DNA of 64,000 nucleotides from Epiperipatus broadwayi. Lineage: Eukaryota; Onychophora; Udeonychophora; Euonychophora; Peripatidae. Positions 47,400-60,249 of this stretch are shown here, piece by piece; position 1 is the stretch's first letter; the number at the start of each line of letters is the position of its first letter. The stretch spans positions 2,318,959 to 2,382,958 of the forward strand of contig JAQFVV010012574.1 of assembly GCA_028023455.1 (NCBI GenBank), written 5' to 3'. A model generated the notes under the pieces. That model did not search any database and was not told the DNA's origin. It saw only the letters and a list, made by a program, of their open reading frames with translations. The translations under genes were made by a program, and so were the position numbers.

Positions 47400-48085
47400 C
47401 ATGATTAATACACTCAAAAGTTAAAATGAGAGTTTACATTAAAAAATAAATCTTATCTGAAGCATTTTTATAGAATATTTGTGATGTTTATTTTTCAGAA
47501 GCAGCTTTTTATCATTTCAAAAGCTATTAATACTGAAACTGCCAGTTCAAATTTTTAAACCTGTTTTATTATTTACCTATTGTCTTGTTGATAGTAAATC
47601 TTAGTGGGTTCATGTTGGAAAAAGAGATCTGACTAATTTTCTGATAATGCTAATTTTTTTAATGATTTACTTGAAAGAAATAATAAAATTAATGTGGCAT
47701 TGATGAGCAATGTAATACTATAGGGATTTAAGTGCAGACATTTTCAACAAATGAAAGAAAAAAGATGGATAGATTAAAATAGTCAGTCATTTTCTGATGA
47801 TTAGGGGCGCTATACAGCTTTTTTAAAGCATTGAAAATTATATAATAGAGCTGAAAAATATTGTAAATCTGCAGATAGCACTGCTTTGCTTAATAATACT
47901 ATTTCAAATGGATGGAGGGAATATTTTGACCTTTTGAATAATGTTACAAATTCAAAGGATTCCATGTAATGTTATTTTGATCTGGAAAAAATATCAACTT
48001 GATGAAGTTGATTCTGATTAATGTATTTAAATAAAAATAATTTCATTAAGATGATTAAATAAATCTCTAAAAAAAAATATTTTCA
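47400..48085. other. No gene seen
   Basis: AT-rich spacer. Confidence 0.35.
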
Positions 48086-48091
48086 TTTTTC

Positions 48092-48222
48092 ACAATACCT
48101 TTATTCAATCATGATAGTTTTGACTGCTTAGCAGTTATTCAGAACTATAAAATACATTTGTATTACATACTCTGAAGAAGACTGTTAGATTATCAAAACT
48201 GTCAGATAATTGAATAAAAATA
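48092..48222. mobile_element. Small foldback element with CTGAAGAAG motif
   Basis: Imperfect terminal inverted repeats of about 22 bp ('ttcacaatacctttattcaat' and 'attgaataaaaatatcgtgaa') enclose 'ctctgaagaagactg' and 'caaaactgtcagataattga'. The CTGAAGAAG...AAACTGT arrangement recurs at about 48765-48825 ('ttctgaagaagattactg', then 'cgaaactgt'). It also recurs in the 21.4 kb foldback, so these may be relics of one family. Confidence 0.5.
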
Positions 48223-48229
48223 TCGTGAA

Positions 48230-50095
48230 GTATTTATATATTATTTTAGTCTATTTCTTTGCGAAGATATTTTCATATCTTCATTTTAATAAATATTGAA
48301 TATTTGAATTATTACTCTCAACTCGCTGTTTCGAGATCTTACTATTATTTATACTGATTAATTTTATGTATTGATATTGTATTAATCAGTTACATCCTAG
48401 ATAAAGTTATAGTTTGCTTAGCTATAGTTATGAATTATAACTTTCTATATATGTAATCTGTATATCATAGGAACTATCCACAGGGATTTTATTAAAGCAT
48501 ATTTATAATGTTTTATCAGTAATTGCCATTCAAATATGATTTCTCCTCCCTAGATTAATATATATTAGAAATGCAAGTTTTGTATCTTAATATGGGTTAC
48601 TAATTAATTTAGTCCCTAAGTAGTATGTTCAAGATACTAGTCTTGAGAACTGGGTTATATAGATATGCAAATAAACGCTATTTTTAATGCCCATTAAGTT
48701 AGTTAAACATATCTACATTTTATATATGTATTGATTATAACGGTTGAGGTTAGGAGATATAAAGTTCTGAAGAAGATTACTGGGGCAATCGAAACTGTAA
48801 GAAAGGGTGGTAAATAAAGCATTGTGTATAAGAAAGAGTAGTTATTATTAAATTAAAAATGCTATAAAATAAAATTGTGGATAATAAATTAGTATTCGTG
48901 TTTGTATTTAATACAAAAGATTTATTTCTTTGGAAAAGTTATAATGATAATTATTTTCTTGGAATTATGTGGTTTTGGAAAAAAAAATTACAGCTTTAAA
49001 TGCTATTATTTCAGAATTTTAAGTAAGATAAAAAATTAAAGATATTTTTGCCTGTCTTAGGCACGTAGCATAGTGGATAAATCAGTCTTGATAAGGAGAT
49101 AAAAACCTGAAAGCTTTTATATGTACTATTTACAAGAAATTGGGGGAATTGGCTATTTAAAAATGGGAACTTTAAAATTAAGAAAAGTCTAAATTTTATG
49201 AAGGGGAGAAGGAATGTAGGACATTATTTAAACAGTGAGAGGAATAAAATATATTAAAAATATGAGAAATTTTTTTTTAAAGGCGGATGGTATAGTGTGG
49301 ATTTACTTAGCACAGTATGAGATGAAAGGGAAAGAAGACTAACCATAAATAGATATTTTATAAACGAATTTCATGTAGTGGGTTGTGGATATGGTTTGCA
49401 AAAGATAAAACAATTTTAAAGAGACCACTTCAGGGCAAAGAAGCATAATTCATCTGGATAACTACTCTCTACAGGAAGCCTTTATTATGGATATGCAATT
49501 TATGAGTTTGGAGTAAGTAAATGTTTTCTGTGTGAGATAATTTATTTTGTAGACCGTTGAAAAATAATGCTAAATTCACGTCCTTTTGGGTTATAGTAAA
49601 TAAAAAATAAATAGTCGCAACTATTCTATTTATCATCGGTAGAGAGTTTTTTAAATTAAACTAATGAACTTTATTATATATATATTTAAAAAAAAAAACA
49701 AGGGGAAGAGTGATTTAATTATTTCAAAATAGGCAGCCAGTATTTTTTTTTTTGCTTCCCTCTCTCTAGTTAAAAATCATATATATATACTTTATATATT
49801 GCTTGTTGATTATTTACTGAGTAAAGTATGATGCATTTTATTTAAAACATGAGATGAAAACTAAAACATTAGTTATCTAGAAAAAATATATTTTAAGAAC
49901 AAAAAAAATTAAATTGTGGGTTTTAAAATATATTTTAAATACTTTCTAGAAACTGAATAATGTAGGATAATTGTAGGGAAAGATTTTCTACTTATTTATA
50001 TATAAAACATTCTATTTAAAATTGTGTTTTTTTTTTATAAGAGTAAAATAAACTTAAATATCTCATCGCAAAATTATTTAGATGACCATTAGTTA
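48230..50095. other. No gene; CTGAAGAAG relic at about 48765-48825
   Basis: AT-rich DNA. Apart from a motif shared with the 48.1 kb foldback there is nothing recognisable. A weak tRNA A-box-like phrase near 49074 has no B box. Confidence 0.4.
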
Positions 50096-50099
50096 AGTT

Positions 50100-51990
50100 A
50101 GGCTATCAAGTTTAGTTACTTCAGATTTCTATTTGCTGCCATAGTTAGTTATAGATTTCGGTGCCGATTTAGTTTGCACACACGGTCATTTTGAAATCTA
50201 AAGACCAGCCAAAACCACGGCTGACACATCCAATCGATAAATGACATATTGAATAAAAGTACATTACTGTAAATTCATATTTTAGAAATTATAAGCTAGT
50301 AAAAATAATATGCTTTATTTCATATGGGCATATAATATAATCTTTTAATATTTGGAAATTATGATCTTGGTTTGATCAGACTTCTGCATCTTTTGGACGA
50401 TCCTTTGAATGGGCCAAACCATCATTCCCCCTGCACGCATATTCCGGCGCTTTGCTCCGTCGTATTTCAAATATTTTATGAAGGTAAATTAAAAAAAAAA
50501 AACCTAATAAAATAAAGCGTATTATTTTTACTAGTTTATAAATTCTAAAATATGAATTTAAAGTACAGTACTTTTATTCAATATTAATGTCATTTATCAG
50601 TTGGATGTGTCAGTGGTAGTTTCTAGATTTCAAAATGGCCATGAGCACAAACTAAATCAGTAGCCGCGGTGCTGCCAGGCAAATGTAATAAAAGTCAGAA
50701 AAGAATGATTTATATATTTCTTTTATTGATTTAGTCAAGGATATTGATTCAGTTAATAGGATAGGTATATGGCATTGTTTGAAATTAGTTATTTGTCTAT
50801 GAAAATTTATTTGTATTATACAGTTTCCACATGATGGAATGAAAGTATTATTACTACAAATGGAAAATCTATGCATTTGAAATGAAAAGTGGTGTTAAAT
50901 AAGAATGTGTATTTGTTCCAACATTGGTTTCAATTTTTATGAGAATGGTGTTTTGTTATAGGCTGCTTAATGAACAGGTATCAAGATATGATGCAGGTTT
51001 GATGTTGAAATTTTTAAATTTTCAATCATTTAAAAGCAAAAGTACAAAAGAACATCATCTTGGATTATGGATTTATAGTATCCTAATGTATTATTTTTTG
51101 CAATTGAAAGTTTCACAGAATGTATTTAATGCTTTAATCACAACATATAAAGACCCTGGTTTAATTATTATTCAAAACATTGAAATTCTTTATCAGTCAA
51201 TAACAAGAAAAATTTTCAGCAACTTTTTGCTTGGATGAGTATTAACTTCAAAATATAAATAATTTTAAATACCTTAGTAATTTTATAAATAGAAAGATGT
51301 CTTAGTTGTTGAATACAACACAGACTTCAATGTGCTGCTGCTTTAAACAAATTAAAGATAGACTATTTTATCAAGGGAAATAATTACTGCCAGTACTTTA
51401 ACTGTGTATAGATGTGTTTGTGATTTAACTCAATTTATTGTATGGAAATGAAGTCTTGGATATCCCATCAATATAATATAAAGTTATTAGAAAACTTTTA
51501 ATTAAAGATATTCTGTAAAATTCTAATGACACTATCATAAAACTAATCAATATGTCTTCAACTTGCTAGATGAGATACTATAAAGTCACTATTGTAAAAT
51601 CGCATTTTCATTGGATTGCACATGCAAAATGAATGAATAATGAAAGACTTCCTAGAAGATTGTTTTATGGTGAACTTGAGCGTGGTTATCATGGGAAAGA
51701 TATATCCTGATTACATTATAAGGATTATCTCAAAAATATTCTAAAGAGATGCAATATTGATTGTTTTTTATTGGAAGATATGGAATAGAATAGAATAAAA
51801 CATTGTAGAGTTATAATTAAATATGGTGTTGAAGTATTTCAGCAATAAAAAAACCTCCAGTATGTTCTATATGTGAATACATGGATTGGTTTGTATAGTC
51901 ATTGAAAAACTCATTTTTAAAAGTTTTTTTTTCCCTTGAAGTTAGATGATCATATTTATTTATAAGTGGCTGATATATATATATGGAAAA
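50100..51990 (+). pseudogene. LINE family 2, copy 2, split by a foldback element
   Basis: Same family as the LINE at 21.8-23.3 kb. The left piece (about 50100-50141) encodes the end of the pre-palm region (LFAAR-like). The right piece (50670-51990) continues directly with the homologous 'gctgccagg' and FIDLVKDIDSVNR. A later part carries GELERGYHGK (about 51670-51700) and the terminal WIGLYSH then stop then KTH (about 51890), a finger-like end. A 104-codon frame at 50924-51238 spans the polymerase middle, but no catalytic FADD block is visible. Multiple stops: dead. Confidence 0.7.
50142..50669. mobile_element. Foldback element in LINE family 2 with 8-bp target duplication
   Basis: Arms of about 180 bp run from 'gatttagtttgcacac' (left) through 'cattttgaaatcta', 'ctgacacatccaa' and 'ataatatgctttattt', mirrored on the right up to 'aactaaatcagtagccgcgg'. 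The loop of about 160 bp has a GC-richer patch (about 50395-50465, 'cattccccctgcacgcat'). The 8-bp direct repeat 'tgctgcca' at 50134-50141 and 50670-50677 matches a single copy in the uninterrupted LINE at 21.99 kb (gttgcca), so it is a true target duplication. Eight bp is typical of hAT and P elements. The extreme left end is 13 bp longer than the right. Confidence 0.8.
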
Positions 51991-51999
51991 AATTTCCAA

Positions 52000-54780
52000 G
52001 TTTCTGGATTTAAATTCCTGATTGTGATTATGAAAGGTGAAATTTGGTAGCGATTCTTGCAGTTTAATACTGGTGTAGTGGAAAAATCGAGAACTAATGA
52101 CTGATAGGTTTAGTCTGGATTAATAAAAAAATATAATTTTAAGTTCATCATTTGAATAGATCTCTTGTAAATACTGTAATTGAACATCACAGGATCTTCT
52201 GAGCTACTAACCATATGATAATTTATTTTGATTATATATATATAAGGGAATAAAATAATTTAAAATGATAAAGAAAGTAGAACTATTTTTGGAAGTTTAA
52301 CAATGAATTGTGTAATGAAAAAAGTAATCAGTCAGGAATAGTTTGAAGAGAAGTATAGAGAAGAAGTGGAAATGCTGTGAAAAATAAGTTTGATTTAATA
52401 TGTATCAGAGTAAAGCAGTTTTGGATGAAAAAAAAAGAAGAGATAATTAGTTTTATTTTTATTAAGTCCAACCTTTGAATTAACAATTACTAGGGGGGGG
52501 GGGATTAGAAGATATTGTCAAGATTAAGAGATCATTTTACAGAAGCAATACAGAGATATAAAATAAAAGTTGTAGATAATAGGATGCTATTTGCTTTACT
52601 GAAGAGAATATTTATAATGAAATTTTTCTCAATATTTCTTGATTCAATTAATAGAAAGGCTGACATAGGAATATGCAAGATTTTAGAATAGTTATTTTAT
52701 TCTCATATGCAGATATTGTTTAAAGTTTTAATAAGAAAGTAATAATCATAATTTATTTGTTTCTTTAATTTACATATTACTAAGAAAACAAGAAACTTTC
52801 CTAATCATCTACTATCTATAATAAGTTTGGGTAATCATAGATTATGTGATAGTAATCATGGAGTTGGATGCTCAATAGGTTATATGGCATTTGAATATAT
52901 TATAAGTTGAGTATAATGATTCTATTTATTTGATCAAGTAATTTTTTTTCCTCTAATGGAGATCATCAGTCTCTTTTCTATTATTAATCACTTGGGATAT
53001 TTTTAAGTGTTAATATACTAGAAATGTTTCTTATCTGAAGAGAACTTTAGATTCAAAACATATAAGTGGAATAATATAGGACCAGAGTCTTTATTTTTGA
53101 AGTGAATTTGTATGATTTTTTAAAAAATATATTGTTAGAAACATGTTCCTTTTTTATTATTATTACATACAAATATTGGTATATTTGTAAGGAAAATATT
53201 GTTGATTTTTTTACTGTAACATCACTAATATTAATCAACAGAGCACTAAATTGATAGCAGAAAACTTTAAACAACGTAAAAAAATTTTTTTTAAAAGTCT
53301 ATGAATATGTAGCAATTATCTTTGCTTCATCTGGGGGTGAATCAGGATCTTATTTTGGCAACCAATCATTTGTGTCACCAACTTAGAATAGATCATTAAA
53401 ATTATTAAAGAATCAAAATTAACTTTACATTCTCAGGCAGATTTTAAAAATAAGAATTGTTGTAAAGAATCTTCGAAAAGTGTATTGATAAATTTGACTT
53501 TTGGTATCAAGAAGTGATTAACGTCCTATCTGTTTATCATCAAAATAGATTTCATTATTTAATATCTATCTAAATTTTTTTAATAATAGCTGCCAATTAT
53601 ATAACTTTTCACATTTTTTATGTTAAAATGTAGCACATTTATGATATTAAATATTATCACTAAAGTTTAATTTTTTTTGTTTAATTATTTTTGTAATCCT
53701 AATTGTAAGAATGTTATTCATTGAATATTTATTTTTATTTTGATCTTTTCCTTCAATTTGAAGAATTAATTTACTATTACCAACTTATATTATTATGATA
53801 GGTAATCATTGGTTCCTATGTCATATTTAATTTGGTTGAATAAGTTCATACTGTAAATGCTCTATATATTGTAGCTATTGCCATAGTGATTGCCAAAGTT
53901 ACATTGCAAGTTTATTTTATAAAATAATGTGTGTCCTTACTTACATTCATATGTACATTCAAAATGGAAATAAACAAACAAGGAATGAAATAGTCACACT
54001 CAGAAAATAATTATGTTAACATGTATTTAGTAAATATGTGTTGATATATTCATTTAATTAATTTTCTCTTTGTTAGAAAACAGATTACTTTATAAATTTG
54101 TTGAGAAGACAATCCCAAAAGTTTATAAATAAAGCAAAAAGATTTCATATTAAATGAAGTCATTAATATGCTAAGGAGATAAATGGCTCTCTTTCTCTTG
54201 TTTGAAGAAGTAGAAAAGAAAAATTATTTGACTATCAATTAAAAATTATACAAGAAGTGTCAATTTTTTTAAATTACTTTGATTTATAAAAGTTATGAAA
54301 ACATATTTGGATATTTTAATATGAAGCACTAAATCAAAGCAAGTAGCACATCAGCTCCTGTTCTGTTACATTGTCCAGTGTTTTTCTTATCAACTATTAG
54401 AAGCTGCTAAAAAGGGAAAAGAAACAGAAATTTTTTTAGATAAACTGCCAAGAAAGTTTTTTGTTTTAAGCCAAATAAAATACTAACTGTACATGTTAAT
54501 ATATTCCATGTGTCATAATAATTAAAAGAGTAAAGAAGAAAAAACATTTTCAAGTTATAATGGTAAGAGAGTCTAAAGGAAAGAAATGTAATGTTTTATA
54601 TTGTTTTTAAAAATTCAATATGAATAAAAAAACATATCAAACTATAAAAGAATATAGGATGAAAATTAAAATTTGAGATTGCAAATAAGACATTATATTT
54701 TGTAAACAAGAATAATAAAATCTTGTAAATGTGAATTGTTCATTAAGCAAACTGTTATAATTCACAGAGAATAATATGAG
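52000..54780. other. No gene; G11 run at 52493
   Basis: AT-rich DNA. Eleven consecutive G bases occur at 52493-52503. Frames on both strands are short and Lys/Asn/Ile/Phe-biased. Confidence 0.4.
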
Positions 54781-54797
54781 AAACTATTTCAATGAAA

Positions 54798-56829
54798 CAG
54801 ATGCAAAACTCTCCATACAGTAGTACCACTCAATGCAAGCCAGAGTAATCAATGTATGCAGGAAGGTTTGTGCATAAAATCCCTATCTAGTGCCTACTCA
54901 TCCAATATCCCCAGAGCAGTTTCTAGCTTGTGGCTTTTATCAATGAGGAACCTTGGATCTGAGCACTGTACCTAGATCTTAGGATCTAATGAAGCCACCC
55001 AGCAGCCACCTTTTACCTTATTAGCTAGCTATAAAGCTTTGAGTTCAAAATGAAAATACAACAAAGTTTTAAATTTGTATAATCATATAGATTTGAACTC
55101 AGTTCATTATCCATACTTTTTGGTGTGTTTGGTTCTTTAATAATCACAGTCACTGTAATCCTATTAGACAGGATTAGTATTAAGCCATTAAATATCACAT
55201 GATCACCATTATTTATACTTACGTAAGCTGTTTAACGTAGGCTAAACTCTATATAGTAGCGCCACTCAGTGCAAGTCAGAGTAATTAATTGATGTGAGGT
55301 TTGTGCATAAAATACCTATCTAGTGCCTACTCATCCATTATCCCCAGACCAGTTTCTAGCTTGTGGTTCTCATCAGGGAGGATCCTTGGATCTGAGCACT
55401 GCAGCTAGATTTTATCATCTAATGAAACCCTCCAGCAGTCAACTTTTACCTTATTAGCTAACTATAAAGCTTTGAGTCCAAAATGTAAACAGTAAAATTT
55501 TCCTTTCAAGCTCATTAGCTTATATAGTGGTATAGATCTGAACTCAGTTCAGCATCCATACTTTTTGGTGTCTTTGGTTTTTTAATAGTCACTGTCACTT
55601 GAATCCTATTGAACAGGATTGGTATTAAACCACTAAACATCACATGATCACCATTCTTTATAGTTACACATGCTGTTTAACATAGGCAAAACTCTCCATA
55701 CAGTAGCACCACTCAGTGCAAGCCAGAGCAATCAATGGATGCAGGAAAGTTTGTGCACAAAATCCTTATCTAGTGCCTACTCATCCAATATCTCTAGACC
55801 AGCAGCTTGCGGCTTGCATCAGTGAGAAGTCTTGGATCTGAGCACTACATCTAGATCTTAGGATGTAGTACAACTCTCCAGCAGCCACCTTTTACCTTAT
55901 TAGCTAACTATAAAGTTTTGTATCCAAAATGAAAACACAATAATGTTTTTAATTCAAGCTCATTAGCTTATATAGTCATATAGATCTGAACTCAGCTCAG
56001 CATCCATACTTGTAAGTGCGCCTTTGGTTCTTAAATAACCACAGTCACCAAACTAAAGACACCAAAAAATATGGATGCTGAACTGAGTTCAGATCTGTAT
56101 GACTATACAAACTAATAAGCTTGAATTGAAAACATTTTGTTTTCCTTTTTGATTCAAAGCTTTATAATTAGCTAATAAAATAAAAATGGCTGCTGGAGGG
56201 TTACATTAGATCCTAATGTCTAGGTGCATTGCTCTCAGAGCCAAGGCTCCTCATTGACAAAAGCCACAAGCTAGAAACTAATCTGAAGATATTGGATGAG
56301 TCAGCACTACATAGGGATTTTATACACAAACCTTCCTGCATCCACTGATTACTCTGGCTGGCATTGAGTGGTGCTACTGTATGGAAAGTTTTGCCTCTGT
56401 GTTAAACAGCTTGTATAAGCATAAAGAAGGGTGATCATGTTTAGTGATTTAATACCAATCCTGTCCAATAGGATTATGGTGACTGGTTATTAAAGAGCCA
56501 AAGACACCAAAAAGTAAGGATTCTGAACTGAGTTCAGATATACAAGCTAATGAGCTTGAAGTAAAAACATTATTGTGTTTTCATTTGGAGTCAAAGCTTT
56601 ATAATTAGCTAATAAAGTAAAAGGTGGCTGCTGGAGGGTTGCATTAGATCCTACAATCTAGGTGCAGTGGTCATACCCAAGGCACCTCACTGAAAGCCAC
56701 AAGCTTGAAACAGGTCTGGAGATATTGGATGAGTAGGCACTAGATAGGAATTTTATGCATAAACCTTCCTTATTACTTGGGCTTGCATTGTGTGGCACTA
56801 CTGCATGCAGTTTGTGTAATCATAAACAA
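54798..56829. mobile_element. Family F array: three direct and two inverted units (13-bp target duplication)
   Basis: A 2.03-kb insertion flanked by perfect 13-bp direct repeats 'tatttcaatgaaa' at 54785-54797 and 56830-56842. Unit 1 is 54802-55238, unit 2 is 55239-55683, and unit 3 is 55684 to about 56050 (3'-shortened). Beyond a switch point near 56050 two units run backwards: about 56051-56395 (shortened) and 56396 to about 56829. Each full unit is about 440 bp, begins 'aggcaaaactctccatacag', contains 'gatcttaggatctaatg', 'ttgaactcagttcagcatcc' and 'aacatcacatgatcacc', and has no coding frame. The right end finishes in a short piece of inverted tail. It could form a hairpin about 1.5 kb long. 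Confidence 0.9.
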
Positions 56830-56849
56830 TATTTCAATGAAATTTGCAT

Positions 56850-57480
56850 TGAAATTAATAATTTCTGTTTTATATATATGACAAAAACTTAGAGATATAA
56901 AAGACAAACTTTTGTTTTGATATCCAACTTGAGAATTCAAGAGGGAAACTACAAATAATATTCCATTGATTTATTTTTTTAAATCTGTAAATTATTATTT
57001 ATTAATTTGTCTGATTGTTATTTTTATGCACATACTAAAGCAAGTATTGAATATAATGCTTTTCTATTTTTTAATTAGTGTACCATCATAATAGCTTTTG
57101 TTTTATTTTACACATGCTAATAATTATACAGCATTAGTGTCATACCTATGACTTACAGAAAGAGACCCCTCTATAGCTTTAAGAACATGCTCCCCAATGT
57201 GAAGTTTGGAATGTACAGTTATAAAAGCAAATGTTTGTTAATAACTATTGTGGTGATTTATTTACTGCTATGTAATTTTTGATTATTTATTTAACAGATT
57301 ACTCTAAAACTATTATTTGCTTCTCATTTTTGATTATCTGCAACATCAGTTTGCTGTTCTGCACATAGTTATCATTACGTAAATTGATGCCAATAGTGTG
57401 GAGAGAGTGAAGATTCTATTCTTATAAAGAAGATTGCAAGATGAATGTGTGTTGTGTGTGTACAAAATAAAAAAATATTT
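56850..57480. other. No gene seen
   Basis: AT-rich spacer. Confidence 0.35.
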
Positions 57481-57689
57481 TTTAAATATAAACCAGATGT
57501 TAAAAGGCAATATTATGAGGAAAGGTTTGAATAGGGGTAGAGAATGATGTTATTAATTCACAAAATAATAGAAACAAGAATAATGAATTGAAAATTGTTA
57601 AATATCTGTATGAAAGATATATTATCATGTCTGAAGAAGAAGAATAGTAAACAAATAATTATGGATTAATTTAGTACCATAAAAGTACA

Positions 57690-59250
57690 AGCAATGGAGG
57701 CCCAGTGATTAAAGATGAGTTGACTGTGCCAATGCTGGAAGAGCAAAATCCAGCAGCAATCACATCCATGTTGGAAATGTTGCTAGCAAAGATGAAAGAA
57801 GAAAATGATAGAAGAGATAAATAAAAAAATCAGGAGGCAATAAAAGAAATGCATATTCAAAATATAGTAGAAATGAAACAAAATAAAAAAAAGTGAAAAT
57901 GATATATGTTCAAATTAAGGAAGAAAGGAAAGAAAACTTTCATGGAGTAAAAAATAATATAGTCACCCTGAAGGAAGTTATAAGAGAGTGACTAAATGAG
58001 CAAGTCCAGAGAAGATTGGAGTTTATAGAAAAAACTAAAGAAGTTGCAGATATCAGTTGAGTTCTGGAATTATGCAAAATGATGTACCCCCAGAAGATGA
58101 ACCTGAAGAAGTCATCATCAATGCAATGGATGTTGAAAATATCAAAGAAAGAAACATCTATAACAGATATCTTATATATAAAATCAAAATGGTAATGAAA
58201 GACACTACTGAATTATTGAGCTTAAATATGGATAACTTTTCTGAAGATGCTAATGAAGACAAAATTTTAATTCAGACATCTACAAAAATAATGATAAGAT
58301 ATAAAAAAAATACCAGAGTTCACTGAAAAACATTTTGAGATTTTTTATTTGTAGACAAAGAAGAACAGTTGAAGAAAGTTAAAAATAAATCTGTTCGATA
58401 TAATAAAGCCTACAAAAAATAATAGGTGTCACTCAAAATGAGTAAAACGTTCTAAAACTATGGATTGCTACAAGTTGATGAACCAACTCAAAAGGAGCAA
58501 AATGAAAGTAAAATTTCCAATTCAAGTTGCAGAGAATAGTATGTGGATTATGTTATCACAAAGGATATATCTCCACCAGTAAACAAATACATAGAGGTAA
58601 AACTTAAATTTTACACAAATAAAGGATGGCTTGCTCCCTGTTTACCCTGGGACTTGTTGAATGGTTTAATGATTGTGAACAATGAAAAATATAATGGGTT
58701 AAAAAGAGGTCATGCTTGAAAGTGACTAATTCTCAAATGACTTTAATCCAGGAACTGACACTTAAAAAAAAATTATATACTGTAATTAATATTAGAAATT
58801 ACCAGCTTGTGGAAAAAAGCAAAAATGTCTCTAATTTTAAAATTTTATTTGATAAAATTGTCAAGAAATTTGAGTATTGGGTTTAAGAAGAGAAATGGAA
58901 TGTTTCACAGTCCCATTTTTTGTCAGCTGTTTGAAGTTCAGGCTTTACATTTATTCGTAGAGGGTGTTGTTAAAATATAATGTTTGGGAGAATGATTTGA
59001 ATATTTTCTATTTAATTTTCAGCAGTGATATGTACTGGAACAGTTCTTAATTGTATATTCATGGATACAGACCATAAAACTTTATTTGAGAAAGCTAAAG
59101 GTTGTCTTCCTTGAGAATGAAAAGAAGAAAACAAAGAATCTCTTAATAAAGTTTATGAGTTTGAAGCTATTAATTTATTCAAACCTTTTTTTAAATATTA
59201 AAGATAAATGGAATGTTGATATGAATTGTGGGCAGGTAATATAGTATATA
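57690..59250 (+). pseudogene. Decayed coding region with coiled-coil start, possibly gag-like
   Basis: The plus strand is strongly A/G-biased and keeps protein-like pieces in shifted frames. About 57714-57900 gives PMLEEQNPAAITSMLEMLL followed by a Lys/Glu/Arg coiled-coil stretch with internal stops. 57990-58055 gives another helical piece. 58057-58326 is an 89-codon frame with an acidic PPEDEPEEV segment. 58540-58720 gives DYVITKDISPPVNKYIEV then YTNKGWLAPCLPWDLLNG. The helical, charged N-terminus recalls gag-like first ORFs of retrotransposons. No zinc knuckle, protease or polymerase was found, so the class is uncertain. Confidence 0.35.
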
Positions 59251-59259
59251 TTTGTGTGG

Positions 59260-60240
59260 TTTGTTATTTTTGCACTTGAGGAATTTATTTGATAAAAAAA
59301 CTAATGGTAATAAATTTTGTAATTGGTTTTGATTAGTGATTTAATTTTCTATTGATATATTTGGTTTAAAATAAATAAAATAACTAGGTCTGTAAATAAA
59401 GCTCATAATTTGATTTATGTGTTTATATATTATGAACATATTTGTAAAAGAAGTGAATATATTAACATTTTTATACTGGACATGACTTTTGCTAACTAGG
59501 TGAATATTAGATATATATATAAATACAATCAGAACATGATCATGATTAGTCTTGATTAAACAATAGATTAAAAAATGAAGAAAAAACATTGTTTAACATG
59601 TAATCATTTATCTGATTGTTATAATCTGCCCTTAGAAATCCAACAGTAAATTTTAATTTGTTTACTTGAAAGCAATATTTATTTCATATAATGTCATGGT
59701 AAAAATTCAATAGTAAAAGTAGTTAAGCATTTCAAAGATTTCTGGATTTTCTTTTTAAGATCATATATCCTTAAAAGCAAATAAATAAAGGTCAGAGAAA
59801 ATTCCATAGGTTATTTTCTTGATTTTAAATTGAAAATAAAAACACTTGGCTAATAAATTATTGAATGGTGAATCCTTATTAAGGTAAAAAATAATTTTGA
59901 AGGTTTGATATAATTTACTTATTTACATTTCTAACAATAATAATAAAAGTTAGTGTGATAGTAATATATGTAATGGTGATGGACTTAGCAGAATATTGCA
60001 AATTAATCTTGGATATGGTTATTCTGAATGAGTTTAAATGATGGGAAAAAGTAATACATGTTTTATAATGAATATTTATGTACATGTAATTGAGTGCTTA
60101 TATATAAGTTGAAATGAACAGCATATTTATTCATTTCAGTGCCAGCCATGTGGTTTCCCACATGGGTGAGAGATTTAAAAAAAATGTTTAAAACTTATCA
60201 AAGAATGTATTCGGGATACATGTGTGTGATCAGATGGGTC
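59260..60240. other. No gene seen
   Basis: AT-rich spacer; a short inverted repeat 'catgtgg..cccacatg' lies near 60148-60165. Confidence 0.35.
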
Positions 60241-60249
60241 AACAATATG

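Noticed and set aside
49070-49125. tRNA gene or SINE
   Set aside because: 'tagcatagtgg' fits an A box, but no B box or cloverleaf can be formed downstream.
54802-56829. CRISPR array or satellite DNA
   Set aside because: Units are about 440 bp, include inverted copies and have no short identical repeats with unique spacers. A target duplication marks it as an inserted element.
58057-58326. Intact small gene
   Set aside because: It is one open piece of a longer decayed coding stretch with similar composition on both sides.
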